From Anthostomella pinea (lineage: Eukaryota; Ascomycota; Sordariomycetes; Xylariales; Xylariaceae), in NCBI GenBank assembly GCA_963556695.1, contig CAUWAG010000006.1, forward strand, positions 310,001-374,000: a stretch of DNA of 64,000 bases, given 5' to 3'. Positions 16,088 to 27,310 of this stretch are shown in pieces (the first letter of the stretch is position 1; the number at the start of each line of letters is the position of its first letter). A program made the translations under genes and the position numbers. The notes beneath the pieces were generated by a model, which was not told the origin of the DNA, searched no databases, and saw only the letters and a list, made by a program, of their open reading frames with translations.

Positions 16088-16921
16088 GTCAGTGAGTGCG
16101 TTATCTGTCGTAGAGATTCGCCTAGCTTGATAGTTGATATCCTGAGCAGCACAAGAGACGAGGATATTGCGGAGAGTATCCATGGAGGCTTTGCCTCGAA
16201 CAGTGCTGTTAAGGAAGCCGCTTTCTGTAAGGGTGTTATCTGTGTGGATAATGACTGTGCCACTTTGCCAGATATGACCCCATTAATGAAAGGCTTGTTG
16301 TATTGCGATCAACTCTGTTATGTTGATATAAAGTGGCTTTTTAGCGGCCAATAGTGGTCTGCAAAAGCTTTGGCAGCTCGGAAGAGGGAGGTTTTCACGC
16401 CAATTCGAAGCTGCCAGAGTTCCTTTGTACCAGAAGCCGCCGAGCGCGAGGATAGATGCGTCTGTGAAAACGTGGTATACAGAACGATCAGCATCTATCA
16501 GAAGATATGTGTAATTCGAGCGTTTGAGGCAGTCACGCCACCAGATGAGATCATCCCTGATTCCTGTTGTTAGAGGGCGGTAGGCAGACTGAGCCTGGAA
16601 CGAGCTGATGAAGGCAAATGTACGCGTGAGGTACGGGCGGCCGAGCAGCACCACAGTTGAACAGAAGGCAAGATAGCATACAAGCTTCTTTGCTTGGTTC
16701 TGCGTAGATGTATTTTGAAGTAGCATCTCTGTGAAGATTTGTTTGGCTTTTTCGAGTTTGTGAGCAGAGAGTCGTTCTACCATCTGAATTGTGTCAATTT
16801 CTACTCCCAAAATCTCTAAAGTTGTGCCTTTGTCATCTTTTGATGTATTCTGAATCAGGCTGATGCCAACTGCGAGGCAAGAGTAGATGGTGTGTGTCAC
16901 GATTTTGTAAATGTATTGCAA
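16088..16921 (-). pseudogene. DIRS-like RT C-terminus and RNase H remnant
   Basis: The frame reads TTLEILGVEIDTIQMVERLS and HKLEKAKQIF, characteristic of the region after the RT active site in DIRS elements. RNase H-like segments follow: VYHVFTDASILALGGFW, INITELIAIQQAFH and, beyond an in-frame TAA at about 16285, VIIHTDNTLTESGFLNSTVRG and ARRISTTDNALTDTLS. The TDAS, ITELIA and HTDN motifs carry the acidic residues of RNase H. The frame is the same before and after the stop, so the lesion is a single base change rather than a frameshift. The TAA at a position expected to be a sense codon fits a C-to-T or G-to-A change. Confidence 0.75.
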
Positions 16922-16925
16922 GGAT

Positions 16926-17370
16926 ACAGAGACCTTATTAACTATTGATGTATAACAAACTCTGGCTGAAAGAAAAGAAAGATCTAGAGATGCACCAAAA
17001 TTGGTGGGCAGCTAGATGTGAGCAGTCGTCCCCCACCAGACCCACCAAGGCATGGATCAACCTATCGTCCGATCAGTCACGTGCTCAGTCACGTCACCCA
17101 TGGACCATTGGGACTATCGCTAGACCTGATAGATGGTGGAACCATCACAGTGTGTACCAATGTGATATAGCAGAAAAGAGATACAAGGATGATAAAGATA
17201 AAGTCGTCAAGATAATTAGAGATAAAAATGAACAGCAGGAGCACTAAAAGCACCCAGTGAAGTGCCTAAGAGAATAAGTTAAACAGAAAAAGAGCTGTTC
17301 GAAGTTTGAAAGGCAAGCATTTTTTATGATAAGATCTGCCCTTCCAGTTTTGTTTGTTTTGTATTTAACG
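16926..17370. other. Short region between the DIRS-like and LINE remnants
   Basis: No family is recognised. One plus-strand open frame (16945-17247) contains a Trp/Arg/Lys-rich stretch but has no known motif. It may be the 3' untranslated part of the LINE or a sliver of another element. Confidence 0.3.
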
Positions 17371-19819
17371 TGGGGGATTGCTCCTCAGTAGTGCAAACCA
17401 CGCCTCCCAGAGCCTCTGCATCGCAGGGTTGTGGAAGTATCAAGATAATAAGTACAGTCAGTCCCGCTCACGAGCCCATCCCCGTTGTTGCGGCGGTATG
17501 ACCTTGGGTCATCCATCTGGTCCTTCAAGAACAGCTATCTATCAAGGGCAGATTGATGAAAAGAATTTGCTCTTCTCCACGAATTTTGCCCATTGTGTGC
17601 TTCTCTCCCCTAAGTATTATAAACAAGCTGTCCTAGACGAGTACCTGGGCAGCAGCCGATTTTTTTTTAGTTTCTCACAAAAGAAAATGTGTTGTAGTGT
17701 TTTTTTCTCACCACAGCTGCAGTGATTATTTGAGTCTGTATGCCCAAAGCGTTCATGGTATCTGGCAAAGTCGCCATGTCCAGATCTGGCCGCTAGAAGT
17801 CTGTGTAAAGTACTCCTCTTAAAAGATATAAAGTCTCTTTTAGTTACTGCATGTGAGTATACTTCTTGATACCTAGGTTCTGATCAGTCTTTTTACCATT
17901 AATTGAACTCTTTCTTGCCCTTTCTTTTGAGATATCTCTTGATCCACGAGATTGTGGGAAGGTTTGTCGTGTCTAATTCTAGCATGGTACCCTTTTTTGC
18001 TAGTGTGTTGACAGCTTTATTACCATTAATATCTCTGTGTCCAGGAATCCACTTGATGGTCACTCCAGGAGTGTGTGCCGTGGCAAGTTCTTAGAATCGT
18101 AGAAAAATGTTCTGTGATGTCTTAGGTGGAGTCACATTGAGCCTATCTACCACTGCTGTGTTGTCCAGGCAGAAATATAGCTATTTTCCGTGTCCAATTA
18201 CCCTGGCTGCTACAAGCCCTTAGAGAGCGCCATGGACTTCAATATCTACTACTTCTGTATAAAAAAGTCTACCCTTTCCCCAGTATATTTCTTGTGTAGT
18301 GCCGCCTTTCCTGATGGTATAACCCCATCCAGTGCGGGTTGTGCCTTGGTCGTCCAACTGTGATCCATCTGAATAGATGACAAGGTCAGTGTTCACGTTT
18401 CTCTCTTGTAGCCATTGCTTAAAGAGCTCTATTTCTTTGTCTTTGTCTTTGCGGACTGGAGGCTTCTTTCATGATAGTCTGGTAAGTATTGGTCTCTGGA
18501 AGTCAGGGACTAGCTGGAAGCTCCTTTGTAGCCTTGTTGGATTCTTGTGAGCTTAAATTTGGAGCCTGTCAATAAGAGGGTATCTCTGGTCTATTCGTCC
18601 TAGTCGGAGGCCGTGATGTCGTCTTATTGACTCTGCAAGAACTCCTGCTGGGGGAATCTGTGATTCAAAGTGTAGGATATGTCTAGGGTGTGTTTTTCAG
18701 ACTGGCAAGATAGCCCTAATCGCTGTTCGAAGTACGGCATCTATTGTTCTAAGAAGCCCCTTAATGCGATATGCTGATGTCCCACCTAAGCTCCCAACTT
18801 TCTCGATTCCTGGGTACCAGACCTCCAGGCCGTGTGTAAGAATAGGAATAACACAAGCTTTCACAGCCCTCTTGGTTGACTTTACTAGAAGTCCTTTAAC
18901 TGTGTTGCATAGTCCTCAAAAGTGATTTGTTACCTTATTAGCTTTCTTGGCCCAGTAAGAAACGTGATTTTTAAAGTTTAGTTTTCTATCTAGGAAGACA
19001 CCCAGCCATCGCATGGAGTCCTTTATTATTTTGTTCATTGTCCCGTGGCGGACTGGAGGGTTGTCTGAGTTCTTTTTCCTTAAGAAGTGCATAATCTTAG
19101 TTTTATCGGGGTCAAATTCAATAGCGTTGTTGTGTCCCCATTAATTAAGTAAATAAAGATTTTTAGAAGCCTCTATAGCTGTTTCCTTAAGGTTCTTTCT
19201 AATACAGAGAGTCGCTAGATTGTCTGTATATCCAGAGTGTCTCTTTTTTATACTAAGTCAGGCACAGATTGGCTCTGTATACAGCATATAAAGGATTAGA
19301 GAGGCTGGTGAGCCTTGTGGTAGTCCGCAAGTGAGAGCTTTTATATCAGTCATGATACCTTCAAACCGAACCCTTGCGGACCGCTCGGACATGAATGACT
19401 GGACCTATCTTATAAGAAAGCCTGGCCAGCCCTGTTCTCTCATGCGAACCACCAGCCGTCCCATTGAGGCAGCGTCAAAGGCCCCTTTTACATCTGACAT
19501 GACTAACATTGCAACAAGGCCTTGGTCGAGGGCCTGCTCAATATCGTGTATAAGTGCAGCTACCAGGTCAGTGGCAGAGCGCTTTGGTAGAGCTCCAAAA
19601 TGTTGTGGAGCTAGAATTCCAAGTTTAATAACAAACCAGGTAATTCTTTTTGTAATGAGTCGTTCTAGGCCTTTGCCAAGACATGACAATAGCGATATTG
19701 GTCTGTAGGCCCTGGGACTGGAGTAGTCTTTCTTGCCTGGTTTTGGGATCATCACCACCTCAGCCACTTTGAATGATTTTGGGTGATGTCCAATCTGTAG
19801 GCAGGTCTGGAAAAGGGGC
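17370..19819 (-). mobile_element. Tad1-like LINE (non-LTR retrotransposon), 5'-truncated 3' half
   Basis: On the minus strand the element begins abruptly at about 19819 inside the reverse transcriptase. It then runs through RT (IPKPGKKDYSSPRAYRPISLL, SDVKGAFDAAS), an RNase H domain near 18000-18100 (TIKWIPGHRDINGNKAVNTL) and the C-terminal zinc-knuckle region near 17710-17800 (SGHGDFARYHERFGHTD). Truncation at the 5' side is the normal outcome of target-primed reverse transcription. Its first ~255 bp match the end of the LINE fragment at 44010-44263 almost base for base; most differences are transitions. Multiple stops show it is dead. Confidence 0.8.
19405..19767 (-). pseudogene. LINE reverse transcriptase fragment
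   Basis: A 120-codon open piece carries RT motifs AEVVMIPKPGKKDYSSPRAY (motif 1), SCLGKGLERLITKRI (motif 2), FGALPKRSATDL (motif 2a) and VMSDVKGAFDAAS (motif A with its catalytic Asp). The rest of the palm (FADD motif) lies in decayed frames to the left. It is part of the truncated LINE described separately. Confidence 0.8.
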
Positions 19820-20909
19820 CAACTGCCATTTGATACTTTGCTTCAGAGAATGAAGTATCCCCAAGATGGTTCTCTGCTCGACGCGAGACCTTTAGGTTAC
19901 GAGAAAAAGTTCTCGGCAGTCTATTCTCTCGCGGAACCAAACACTTCCTCGTCACGGCAATAGGGGCAAAGGAAACCAGTGGTACTGTCCAGATGAATAA
20001 AGCATACGCTACCTCTCCGTATTGAAATCCGATGAGTATTTTTCAGCGGCGGTTTGTATAATGCGTCTGCAAACATGGCGGCTCAAAACATCGAAAATCG
20101 CACTTTATTTTATTATTAAGTTCTTCGACCGCAAGGGAAGAACCAAAGCCAAAACTCCTAAAATGCAACAAAAAGCAGTGCCCCCGTACTGTACGCATGG
20201 CGTCTATAAGCCCAAGCCGATCCGTAACACGCCGAGCGACATGCGGGCGAACCCTTGCCCATAAATCCAGAGCTTGCCTTCATCTTTGTCCATACATTCA
20301 ACTTAATAAAACATCGCCAAAGCCCATCGAATCTTGCACCACACCATGTTCCTCCTGCTATATTTTTAACCCCGCGGACCAGGCGATCAAATAGGGTGTA
20401 CCTTTCATCTCCATCACATTGCCTTCTTTGATCCCAGAAGGAAGTTGGCGCGTGGACGCGCGGAGTTCTCAAGAGTTTCGGGTTGCCACCATCTACCTAA
20501 GGTACTTACAGTGTTCATAGCAACCCTGAATTGGGCAACACTCTCACCCAATAACGGTTGCTGCGCACTACTTTCCGCAAAGATTTTTACAAGGTGGTCT
20601 GTCCTAGTAAATTTCTTTTTACCGCAATCGCTGTTCCTCTTCCCATTTCGCCATGCACACGCTTGCTGGCTTCACGCCCGTAACCAAGACCGGCCGGCAA
20701 TCCCCTCCACGCTAGCCAGCCACCTCTGATCTCATGTTATTCTTGACGGATAACGTATATAAATCTCGACTTCAGCATTGGTAGGTGGATGACTTCGTCC
20801 TTTCTCATCCCGAAGCTTCACTGGCTGACTGTTGGCGCAACCAGGGAGGCTGTACACGCCCAGAAAACCCCCTCCAACCGGCGCGCCAGACGCGTAGCGA
20901 CGACGAGAT
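19820..20909. other. 1.1 kb spacer between LINE and MYND gene
   Basis: No gene or element is recognised. It contains the upstream region of the MYND gene; a run with TATATAAAT near 20756-20764 could be a TATA-like box about 150 bp before the ATG at 20910. Confidence 0.35.
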
Positions 20910-22558
20910 ATGGACGACTTTCACGAAAGCATGAACATGCTCGATCTTCCTGTGCCGAATACCGCTGAGGATGCCGCTCTATCTCTTTTCTTTGCCCTTC
21001 CAAGCCCCGAAGACCAAAACGAAATGTCTGACGAGGAGTCTGTCTTTGGTCGTATGCTCCACGCGATAGAGCTTTTCCATGAATCATTCGGCCAATCGAA
21101 AACCTCGACGGACGAAGATTTGGATTACCTCCATCGCGTCGCCGATGAAGCCCTGGAACGGAACACATCCGTTGGTTATTTCATGGCTCACCTTGCGGCT
21201 TTGGCAATGAACAGAGTCCATCCATCAAATGATAACGGAGAAAGCCCGCCACCTCCGATACTACCTATGATTCGCCCAAGGACGGAAGGACGAAGATTCG
21301 CCGTTTTCTACTCGAATCGTCACACCCGCGACTTAGCTCCAAAGTCTCGCACGCATTCCTACCTACGAGGCCCCAGGGCAAGATATGCGCAAACTGCGGT
21401 AGGCCAGGCGCCCAAAAGGCATGTACGGGCTGTCTTGTCAGTATCGCGGGTCGAGCAGTCATCGCCACTGAGTATTGCGGCCAGCATTGCCAGACATTGC
21501 GCTCGAAACGTCACATGACATCCTGCAACGACGTGCGAAGACTCGGGCGAGCCTCATCGATGTTCCATGAACTATTCACGCATTACACGCGAATTTCCTT
21601 CAGCCAACAAGTTGTGGGCGTCACTGAGAGAGGAGGGGTTCTCGTTGCCGATTACGCCTCAGGCAACCCACTGGTGTATCAAGGAAAGCATATCCTGCAT
21701 CGTTTCCCAGAGAATTTCGCCCAATCCGAATCTGTCGCTGAAGCTGTCGCTGAAGCTGTCGTTGAAGCTGTCATGATGTGTTTCAGTTGTTGTGAAGTTG
21801 TCGATACGGCTGGAACTATTCTGGAAGAGTTCTTCGATTGTAAGTCCATAATCAATTACCCGATGGGTTTGGAAAATAAAATGCTGACTTCTCAACAAGC
21901 TCCAGGTCGCACATTGGAAAGTGTCTTCTGCGAAGTCAAGAACGTACAGAGGCCGGTAGCAATGAGGACCAAGCGAAGTTCAGGGGAAGAATACACCTTC
22001 AACACCTTCATGCAACACAACCTCGTACGAATCACGTTGGAGTCTGGGTTACAGTTTGCCCTGTACTTCAGTTGTGCCCAATTCGGCTGGCATGAATATC
22101 TGTCGCCCTGGGACGAGTACGAACGCCATCGCATCCATCATATCGCATACGTAAGCCCATTCGCCACAGAGGGCTTATCGGCTATGCTCACGCAAGTCCG
22201 CATCAGTGACGGCGATCCCGCTACAGAATGCCAATCCGCAAAGGACATCGTAGTGCTTGGCCTCCACCAACACCTTCAGACCACAACGGCAAGATTCGGT
22301 GGCCTCGGGGGTTTTCTAGGACTCGAGGAGGGCTTCGAAGAAGCTCGGACAACATTGCTGGCTGAAGCCAGGACGTTTATGGACGCAAAATCACGCCCTC
22401 TGGAACAACTACCAGTATACAAGCTATACTTTGACAAGGACTTCAACATCGCTGTCACCAATGACGCAGAAACGCATAACCTCCTAAAGAAGTTATGGTT
22501 CCCCAAAGAGGAATTCGACCAGACTAGTGACAATCCCCCTCGACTCAGGCGCATTTAG
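20910..22558 (+). CDS. MYND-type zinc-finger protein of unknown function
   Basis: The start at 20910 opens a 102-codon exon (20910-21215). A 65-nt intron (21216-21280, gtccat...cccaag) would join it in phase to 21281-22558, giving 527 residues. The zinc finger sits at about residues 138-184, with spacing C-x2-C-x8-C-x2-C-x14-C-x3-C-x7-H-x3-C (YCGQHCQ then KRHMTSC), which matches the MYND consensus. MYND fingers bind proline-rich partners or occur in SET/MYND and orphan fungal proteins; no SET domain is visible. After the finger comes a ~340-residue region with no recognised fold, including a short AEAV repeat encoded by a GCTGTCGCTGAA tandem. The intron donor is weak, so the alternative is a frameshifted pseudogene. 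Lies just right of the decayed LINE. Confidence 0.6.
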
Positions 22559-22684
22559 AGGAAGCGCATGAAGGAGGATCTGAAGTCTTTGGGCGCATCA
22601 GGATGACGCGGGCCGCAGGATACCGCAAATAAATGGAAGTGGTTGGTCTACTCAAGTAAGGTGATAACCAACGTAGTTTAAGCA

Positions 22685-22963
22685 TTACGGTCTAGTGCAT
22701 ATGTTCCCGCAAGGTCTGAAGCCAATTATGTCGCCGTTATTCATTGTGATAAGGACCCGAAAACCATCATAAACCCCCAGATATACATGAATGTTGCCAG
22801 CAGCGTCCAGTGCCTCTTGATACATATATGTATTTCCATGCAATGCAGAATCCCTATAGTCGCTAAGCAAGACCTCGTCCCCCTTCAAGATGTGGAACCA
22901 AGCATCCCCAGTCCTATGAGCCGCAGCAAAATGTAGCAAGTAACATGTCCACTCTGAGCGCAA
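22685..22963 (-). CDS. Candidate small protein gene, start unresolved
   Basis: The minus-strand frame to a stop at 22685 reads like real protein in its last ~75 codons (AWFHILKGDEVLLSDY, NIHVYLGVYDGFRVLITMNN, IIGFRPCGNIC). No ATG opens this frame early. Upstream is a pyrimidine-rich, promoter-like stretch and an ATG at about 22939 followed by MLLATFCCG, a signal-peptide-like start in a different frame. So the gene either uses a small intron (acceptors ctcag and catag are present) or has a one-base lesion. No family is recognised. It could be a small secreted protein or a relic. Confidence 0.35.
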   Translation of the reverse strand: MRSEWTCYLLHFAAAHRTGDAWFHILKGDEVLLSDYRDSALHGNTYMYQEALDAAGNIHVYLGVYDGFRVLITMNNGDIIGFRPCGNICTRP

Positions 22964-23084
22964 GAAAAGAAATAGGTATACGGTGTAAAAAGAGAAGGAG
23001 GAAAAGAAGGAAGTATAAAAGGAGGGAGAGGGGTAAAGAGATCAAGAGAACACAACGAGTCAAGTTGAAAAGATACAGTAGGGA

Positions 23085-24447
23085 TTAGTAGCACCTCCCG
23101 CCGGCAAGAAGCTGATCCATGAGCCCGACCGCAGCAGCCCGCTGGGCCTCAACATCAGTCTGCGCCAGGAAAACCCACCGCCGCTGCAGCTCCTGCGCAA
23201 TCAAGCCCGCATCGGGCCCGACACTGGGATGCCGACCCGTGAAAACCAGGCCGAGATGAGCACTGTACTGCGCGGCATGCTCGGCCCTGGGTCTGCATGT
23301 CCGGTCGAAAGCCTGCAGGGCGGCGGGGATGGCCTCGCGCGAGGAAGCCCGCCCAAGCAGAGTGCTGAGGACGAGGGCCTCCTCGAGAGCTATGATGGCG
23401 CCGGCGCCCTGGTGCACCATCATGGCGTACGCCGAGTCGCCGATGAGGCAGGCGTTCTTGGTGACGTAGCTTTGAGGAGTCGGCTGGTGCTGCATCTGGC
23501 AGATGCCGGCGATTTGGACAGTATAGATGCTCTGGATGAGCTGAGGGGCTTATATGTTAGCGTCTGGATGACCTAGTCGGGGGTCTGCAGGTGTGAAGGT
23601 GACTTACCTTGACCATGCCCTGACACACTGGAGAGTGGATATCTGCAAATATTCCGCTAAACTCGTCGGGTGAGAACAGCCTCGCCCACGGCGCGTCCTC
23701 GCCGCAGTCGTAGTAGCGGACATAGATAGAGATCTGGACATCTCTGCCATGGTTCAGCAAGTTGTGCTGCATCAGAATTCCATCCGCGATCCAAGCCGTC
23801 TGGGTCGGGTTGCCTGGATCCAGGAACTCAGTGCCCATGGCCTCTTGTGCCTTATCCAGTGGCACCGTGATGGGCAGGCCCCAGACTCCGGTATGGTGCA
23901 GCTTCACAGCCGGGTTGTCGGCGCCTAGCACGTGTTTCCGGGCGAGCCCGTTGAAGCCGCTAGCCCCTATGACCACGTCGTACTTCTTCTGCGACCCGTC
24001 GGCGAAGGTTACGAGGAGGCCCTCACCCGCCGTTAGCTCGGTGATGGAGGCTATTCGCGCGTTGAGGTGCATAATCTGTGGCGGCATTCCCTTCAGCAGC
24101 TCGTCCAGCAGGGCTTGTCGGCCAAGGGTCTTCTTGACGTGACCCTCGAGGCCAGCAACGAGAACTCTCTGTCCAACATTGGGGCCTGTAGCTATGCGGA
24201 TGTCGAGCAAGCTGTGGACGGCACCAGCGCGATCAAGACATTGGTCTAGTGCTGGATCCAGGGCATGTAGGATGTCTTGTGCGTCGTCTGTTAGGGAAAG
24301 ACCCAGTGCTTCTTCCTGGAATGTTGGCCGCGACTCGTATATGTCAACCGCGATGTGATGGTAGCGCAGCAGGCCGCGTAGGAGGGCAGCTCCGGCCAAA
24401 CCACCGCCGAGGATGGCGACTCGTATGGTCGAGGGCGAGCCACTCAT
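23085..24447 (-). CDS. FAD-dependent monooxygenase (salicylate hydroxylase-like, class A)
   Basis: Two exons (24447-23608 and 23540-23085) flank a 67-nt intron with gtaagt donor, gctaac branch and ctcag acceptor, giving 431 residues. The N-terminus has the Rossmann fingerprint IRVAILGGGLAGAALLRGL, followed by VDIYESRP. The second FAD motif is CLIGDSAYAMMVHQGAGAI (about residues 311-329), and DVVIGASGFNGLARK lies mid-chain. This is the PHBH/salicylate-hydroxylase fold that hydroxylates aromatic or polyketide substrates using NAD(P)H and O2; the substrate cannot be read from the sequence. GDSAY replaces the more common GDAAH. An in-frame ATG at 24600 would add 51 Ser-rich residues; I prefer 24447 because the FAD fingerprint starts right after it, as in related enzymes. 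No other biosynthetic genes adjoin it. Confidence 0.85.
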
Positions 24448-26554
24448 GGCGCTTGAAGTACTGATGTAGGACAAGGAGATTGAGATGGAACTAGGCTTAG
24501 TGATGGACTTGGCTGATAGGATGGTAGGTGATGATGGGAGTGATCTTGATGCGATGATGGTGATAGAAGGTGAACCCAGTCGAGAAACAGGGTAACCCAT
24601 GTTGCTTAAGTATTGATCGCATTCATGATGGTGATCCTAGTATTCCGCCTTGTCTGAAGCCATGGACAGCATCCCCTAGTCCACCATCCATGAAGTCCCG
24701 TCTGGACGTAAGGTCGATAGCTGACGCTCGGTACTAGTAGGTAGCCATGTTTGTAGGTTCGGTCTTGGTCCAAACACGGTGTCTCTCGTTTCCCACGGCA
24801 CTTGGCGATCTGACACTGGGATGCGGAATCCCAAATGTCAGGGGTTAGGGATGTGTGATGGGGTCCCAGAGGTGGCAGACCACGATATGAATGTAGGGCT
24901 GAGAGGAGAGGAGCGAGTTCGTTTCCGGGCCGTAGGATGGGGAACGGCCCATACCTAGCTGCACGTAAACTACCTATACCTTACCTACCTGTCTCTAGAG
25001 GATCGAGTGGCCGTCTCCCCTGATACTGGCGCGTCGAGCTAACGCTTGGCCGCCCTGCGTCAAAGGTACAGCTCTAGCAGCCGGAGGCGCATGACGAAGC
25101 CATCGAATCCAGGAGAGCGCCTTGCTATACTGGAGTATTACTGTCAGCAGCCGCGTCGGCGTGCGCGGGCGACGGGTCAATGGTCAATAGTCAATGGTCA
25201 CGGGTGGCGTGTGGTGAGGTCGTTGGACGTGGATTCGGACTTTGGCCTGTGGACTCTTCAATTTCATGGATGACTATTGACGGCCCAGCTGCCAGCTGCC
25301 AGCGTGTGGTGCCTCCATTTCTCACATGTCAGGGGGCAGGGGGCAGGGGTGGCCACCTGCAGTGCCACCTTGGCGACAAGCGCACTGGCACATTACTAAT
25401 TAGCCGCGCTGGCGGGTGTGCAACGGAACCCTCTACTATCAGTGCCCTGGCTGACTGAGTGGGCAGAGCGACGCAGTGGAGTGAGATCATCTACCTCCAG
25501 AGGTTCAAAAATGAAAACTCCAAACCCGGGGTCTCGGCCGGCTCTGCAATTGGCCCACGAGAGCGTCGAGACGAGCGGTGAAGAGGGATTGGATCCCTTC
25601 TAGGCATCAGAATAAAAGTCCGCATAAAAGTCCGCTTGCAAGGGCAGCTGTGCCTATAGGTAGGTAGTGCTGTGCGGCTGAGAAACCGACGGCGGCCGCT
25701 CAAAGGGCGACGCACCCGACAGGACGTTGAAGAGAAGCTGACCTCGGCATCTTGAACTGCTGATATTACATCATCCCCCTGATGAGGTTAGCCTCCGCAT
25801 TGATGACATGGATCAATGCCACGGGGCTGGACGCTGGACGCTGGACCGGCGGCTCCTCAACTTTATTTCCTACGCCGTCGATTGTGCGCAGTGGTCAGTG
25901 GTTAGTGGTGATCCAATCCTGCCAGTGGGGGCGCCACCAATTTAGACCATGGACCGCCAGGCTGCCGAATTACTGGGAATAGCTTCTTCGCTTGCAACTA
26001 TTTTAGTCGTGCCATAGTACTCACTGTACGGCCCCGTTTGCAACTTCTAACCACGAGGAAGCAGGATTCCAGCCAGGCAGCAATGTTTCAACTTTCGACC
26101 GTTCCCGAGCTCAGCCAGACTCCATGGGCCATAGCTGTGTATTCCATCTCGTCTCCGGCATCACGACCGAGTACATCTCCGCACGAGGAATACGATCCCC
26201 TTGGCTTTGCGCAGCTGAAGGTGTATATGTAAGCACGCCTTGGCAGTGACGAAATGCAGCAAACAAGACACCACCGGGGCACTCTGCCAGCCGTTGAATC
26301 ACTACATGTACCTTGGGGAACTGGCCTCAGAGAGTGAGGTGATCATAATACAGCTGCGCTCCGGAGATATTTCCATATCGAATGCCCACATACACACTAC
26401 GGATCATACAGGGAGTCATGACAGCCTATGCTTTACATTCTTGAATATCTGATGGGCATAGGATGCTTCAATCACCATGGGATACGAAGATCAACTGTAT
26501 TAGGTGAAGTCAAGCGGTGCTTTATACCGTAACTACCGAACCATAATGGTATAA
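24448..26554. other. 2.1 kb intergenic region
   Basis: Holds the monooxygenase promoter and no supportable gene. Short tandem words occur: a 7-bp TCAATGG/TCAATAG repeat at about 25178-25200 and doubled 7-9 bp words at 25285-25350 and 25825-25845. The open frames here use non-ATG starts and overlap on both strands. Confidence 0.4.
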
Positions 26555-27310
26555 CTAACGAACTATAATGGTGTCTAGAATAACCTCCCCAGTCTCTAGG
26601 TGCCGAAGACCAGCATCGTCACATTCACTGACGTCCAACTTCTCAAACTCACCGACAAAAGACGGACAATCAGGGGACTCGTGGCGGTTCTCAATGAGGC
26701 TCAAAAACATACTGTGCCAGGACACGTCGCTGTCGTCGCCATCGCGCTCACCGTCCTGGTCGATCGCCTGCTCGTAGATGACATACCAGTGGTCCAGGTT
26801 GCCCTGCACCGACGCAATCCAAGATAACGTCTGCTTCTGCATGTGAGCATCCAGATTAGCAGGACCATCCGGAAACTTGCCATCCTGATAAAGACGAATA
26901 CAGACGCCAAGCATGCCAAAGATGTATTGCGCACCCCTGTCCGGGTCCTCGTCGAACCGGCGCCTTAAGCCGTCGTTGCCGAACTTGACCCGGTCCAGGA
27001 CCCTGAGCATGAAGTGAGCGATGTGCAGCTCGACGCCCCAGAAGGACTTGTAGCTACGAGGCAGGGGGTGCTTCCAGGACTCCGGCCTGTCCAGGGACTC
27101 GAGGAAGATGCGGACTGCCTCACAGGCAACCTCGTCCGTGATGAGGGGTTGCATGTTCAAGCAGTCATCGATGAACTCGCGGAATATCATGGGGACTACT
27201 GGGGAGTCCGAAAGTAACATTACCAAGATCGGGTTGCTGGCCTCCAGGGCCTCCGATAAGGCGCAGCCTTGGAGCATGAACTGGCTGCACGAACTCATGC
27301 TCGCTTGCAT
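26555..27310 (-). CDS. Orphan protein of unknown function (about 251 aa)
   Basis: A single open frame ends at 26555. The frame stays open to 27424, but the first ATG is at 27310; upstream codons up to a TGA at 27449 contain no ATG, so I start at 27310 unless an unseen exon precedes it. The protein is acidic, probably soluble and helical, with a cluster of Met/Cys at the N-terminus, FREFIDDCLNM, SYKSFWGVELHIAHFMLRVL and YIFGMLGVCIRLYQDGK. I see no signal peptide, membrane span or known motif. Codon composition is protein-like throughout, which supports a real gene. Confidence 0.6.
   Translation of the reverse strand: MQASMSSCSQFMLQGCALSEALEASNPILVMLLSDSPVVPMIFREFIDDCLNMQPLITDEVACEAVRIFLESLDRPESWKHPLPRSYKSFWGVELHIAHFMLRVLDRVKFGNDGLRRRFDEDPDRGAQYIFGMLGVCIRLYQDGKFPDGPANLDAHMQKQTLSWIASVQGNLDHWYVIYEQAIDQDGERDGDDSDVSWHSMFLSLIENRHESPDCPSFVGEFEKLDVSECDDAGLRHLETGEVILDTIIVR

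Larger units (their letters stand above)
14790..16925 (-). mobile_element. DIRS-like retrotransposon, 3' half (RT C-terminus, RNase H, tyrosine recombinase)
   Basis: Reading the minus strand, RT C-terminal, RNase H and tyrosine-recombinase pieces follow each other in the order of DIRS-type elements. All are broken by stops and frame changes. The RT catalytic region is absent, so the element is truncated upstream near 16921. A fragment carrying the missing 5' half (gag and RT start) of a DIRS-like element lies at 38892-40890 on the opposite strand. Confidence 0.75.
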
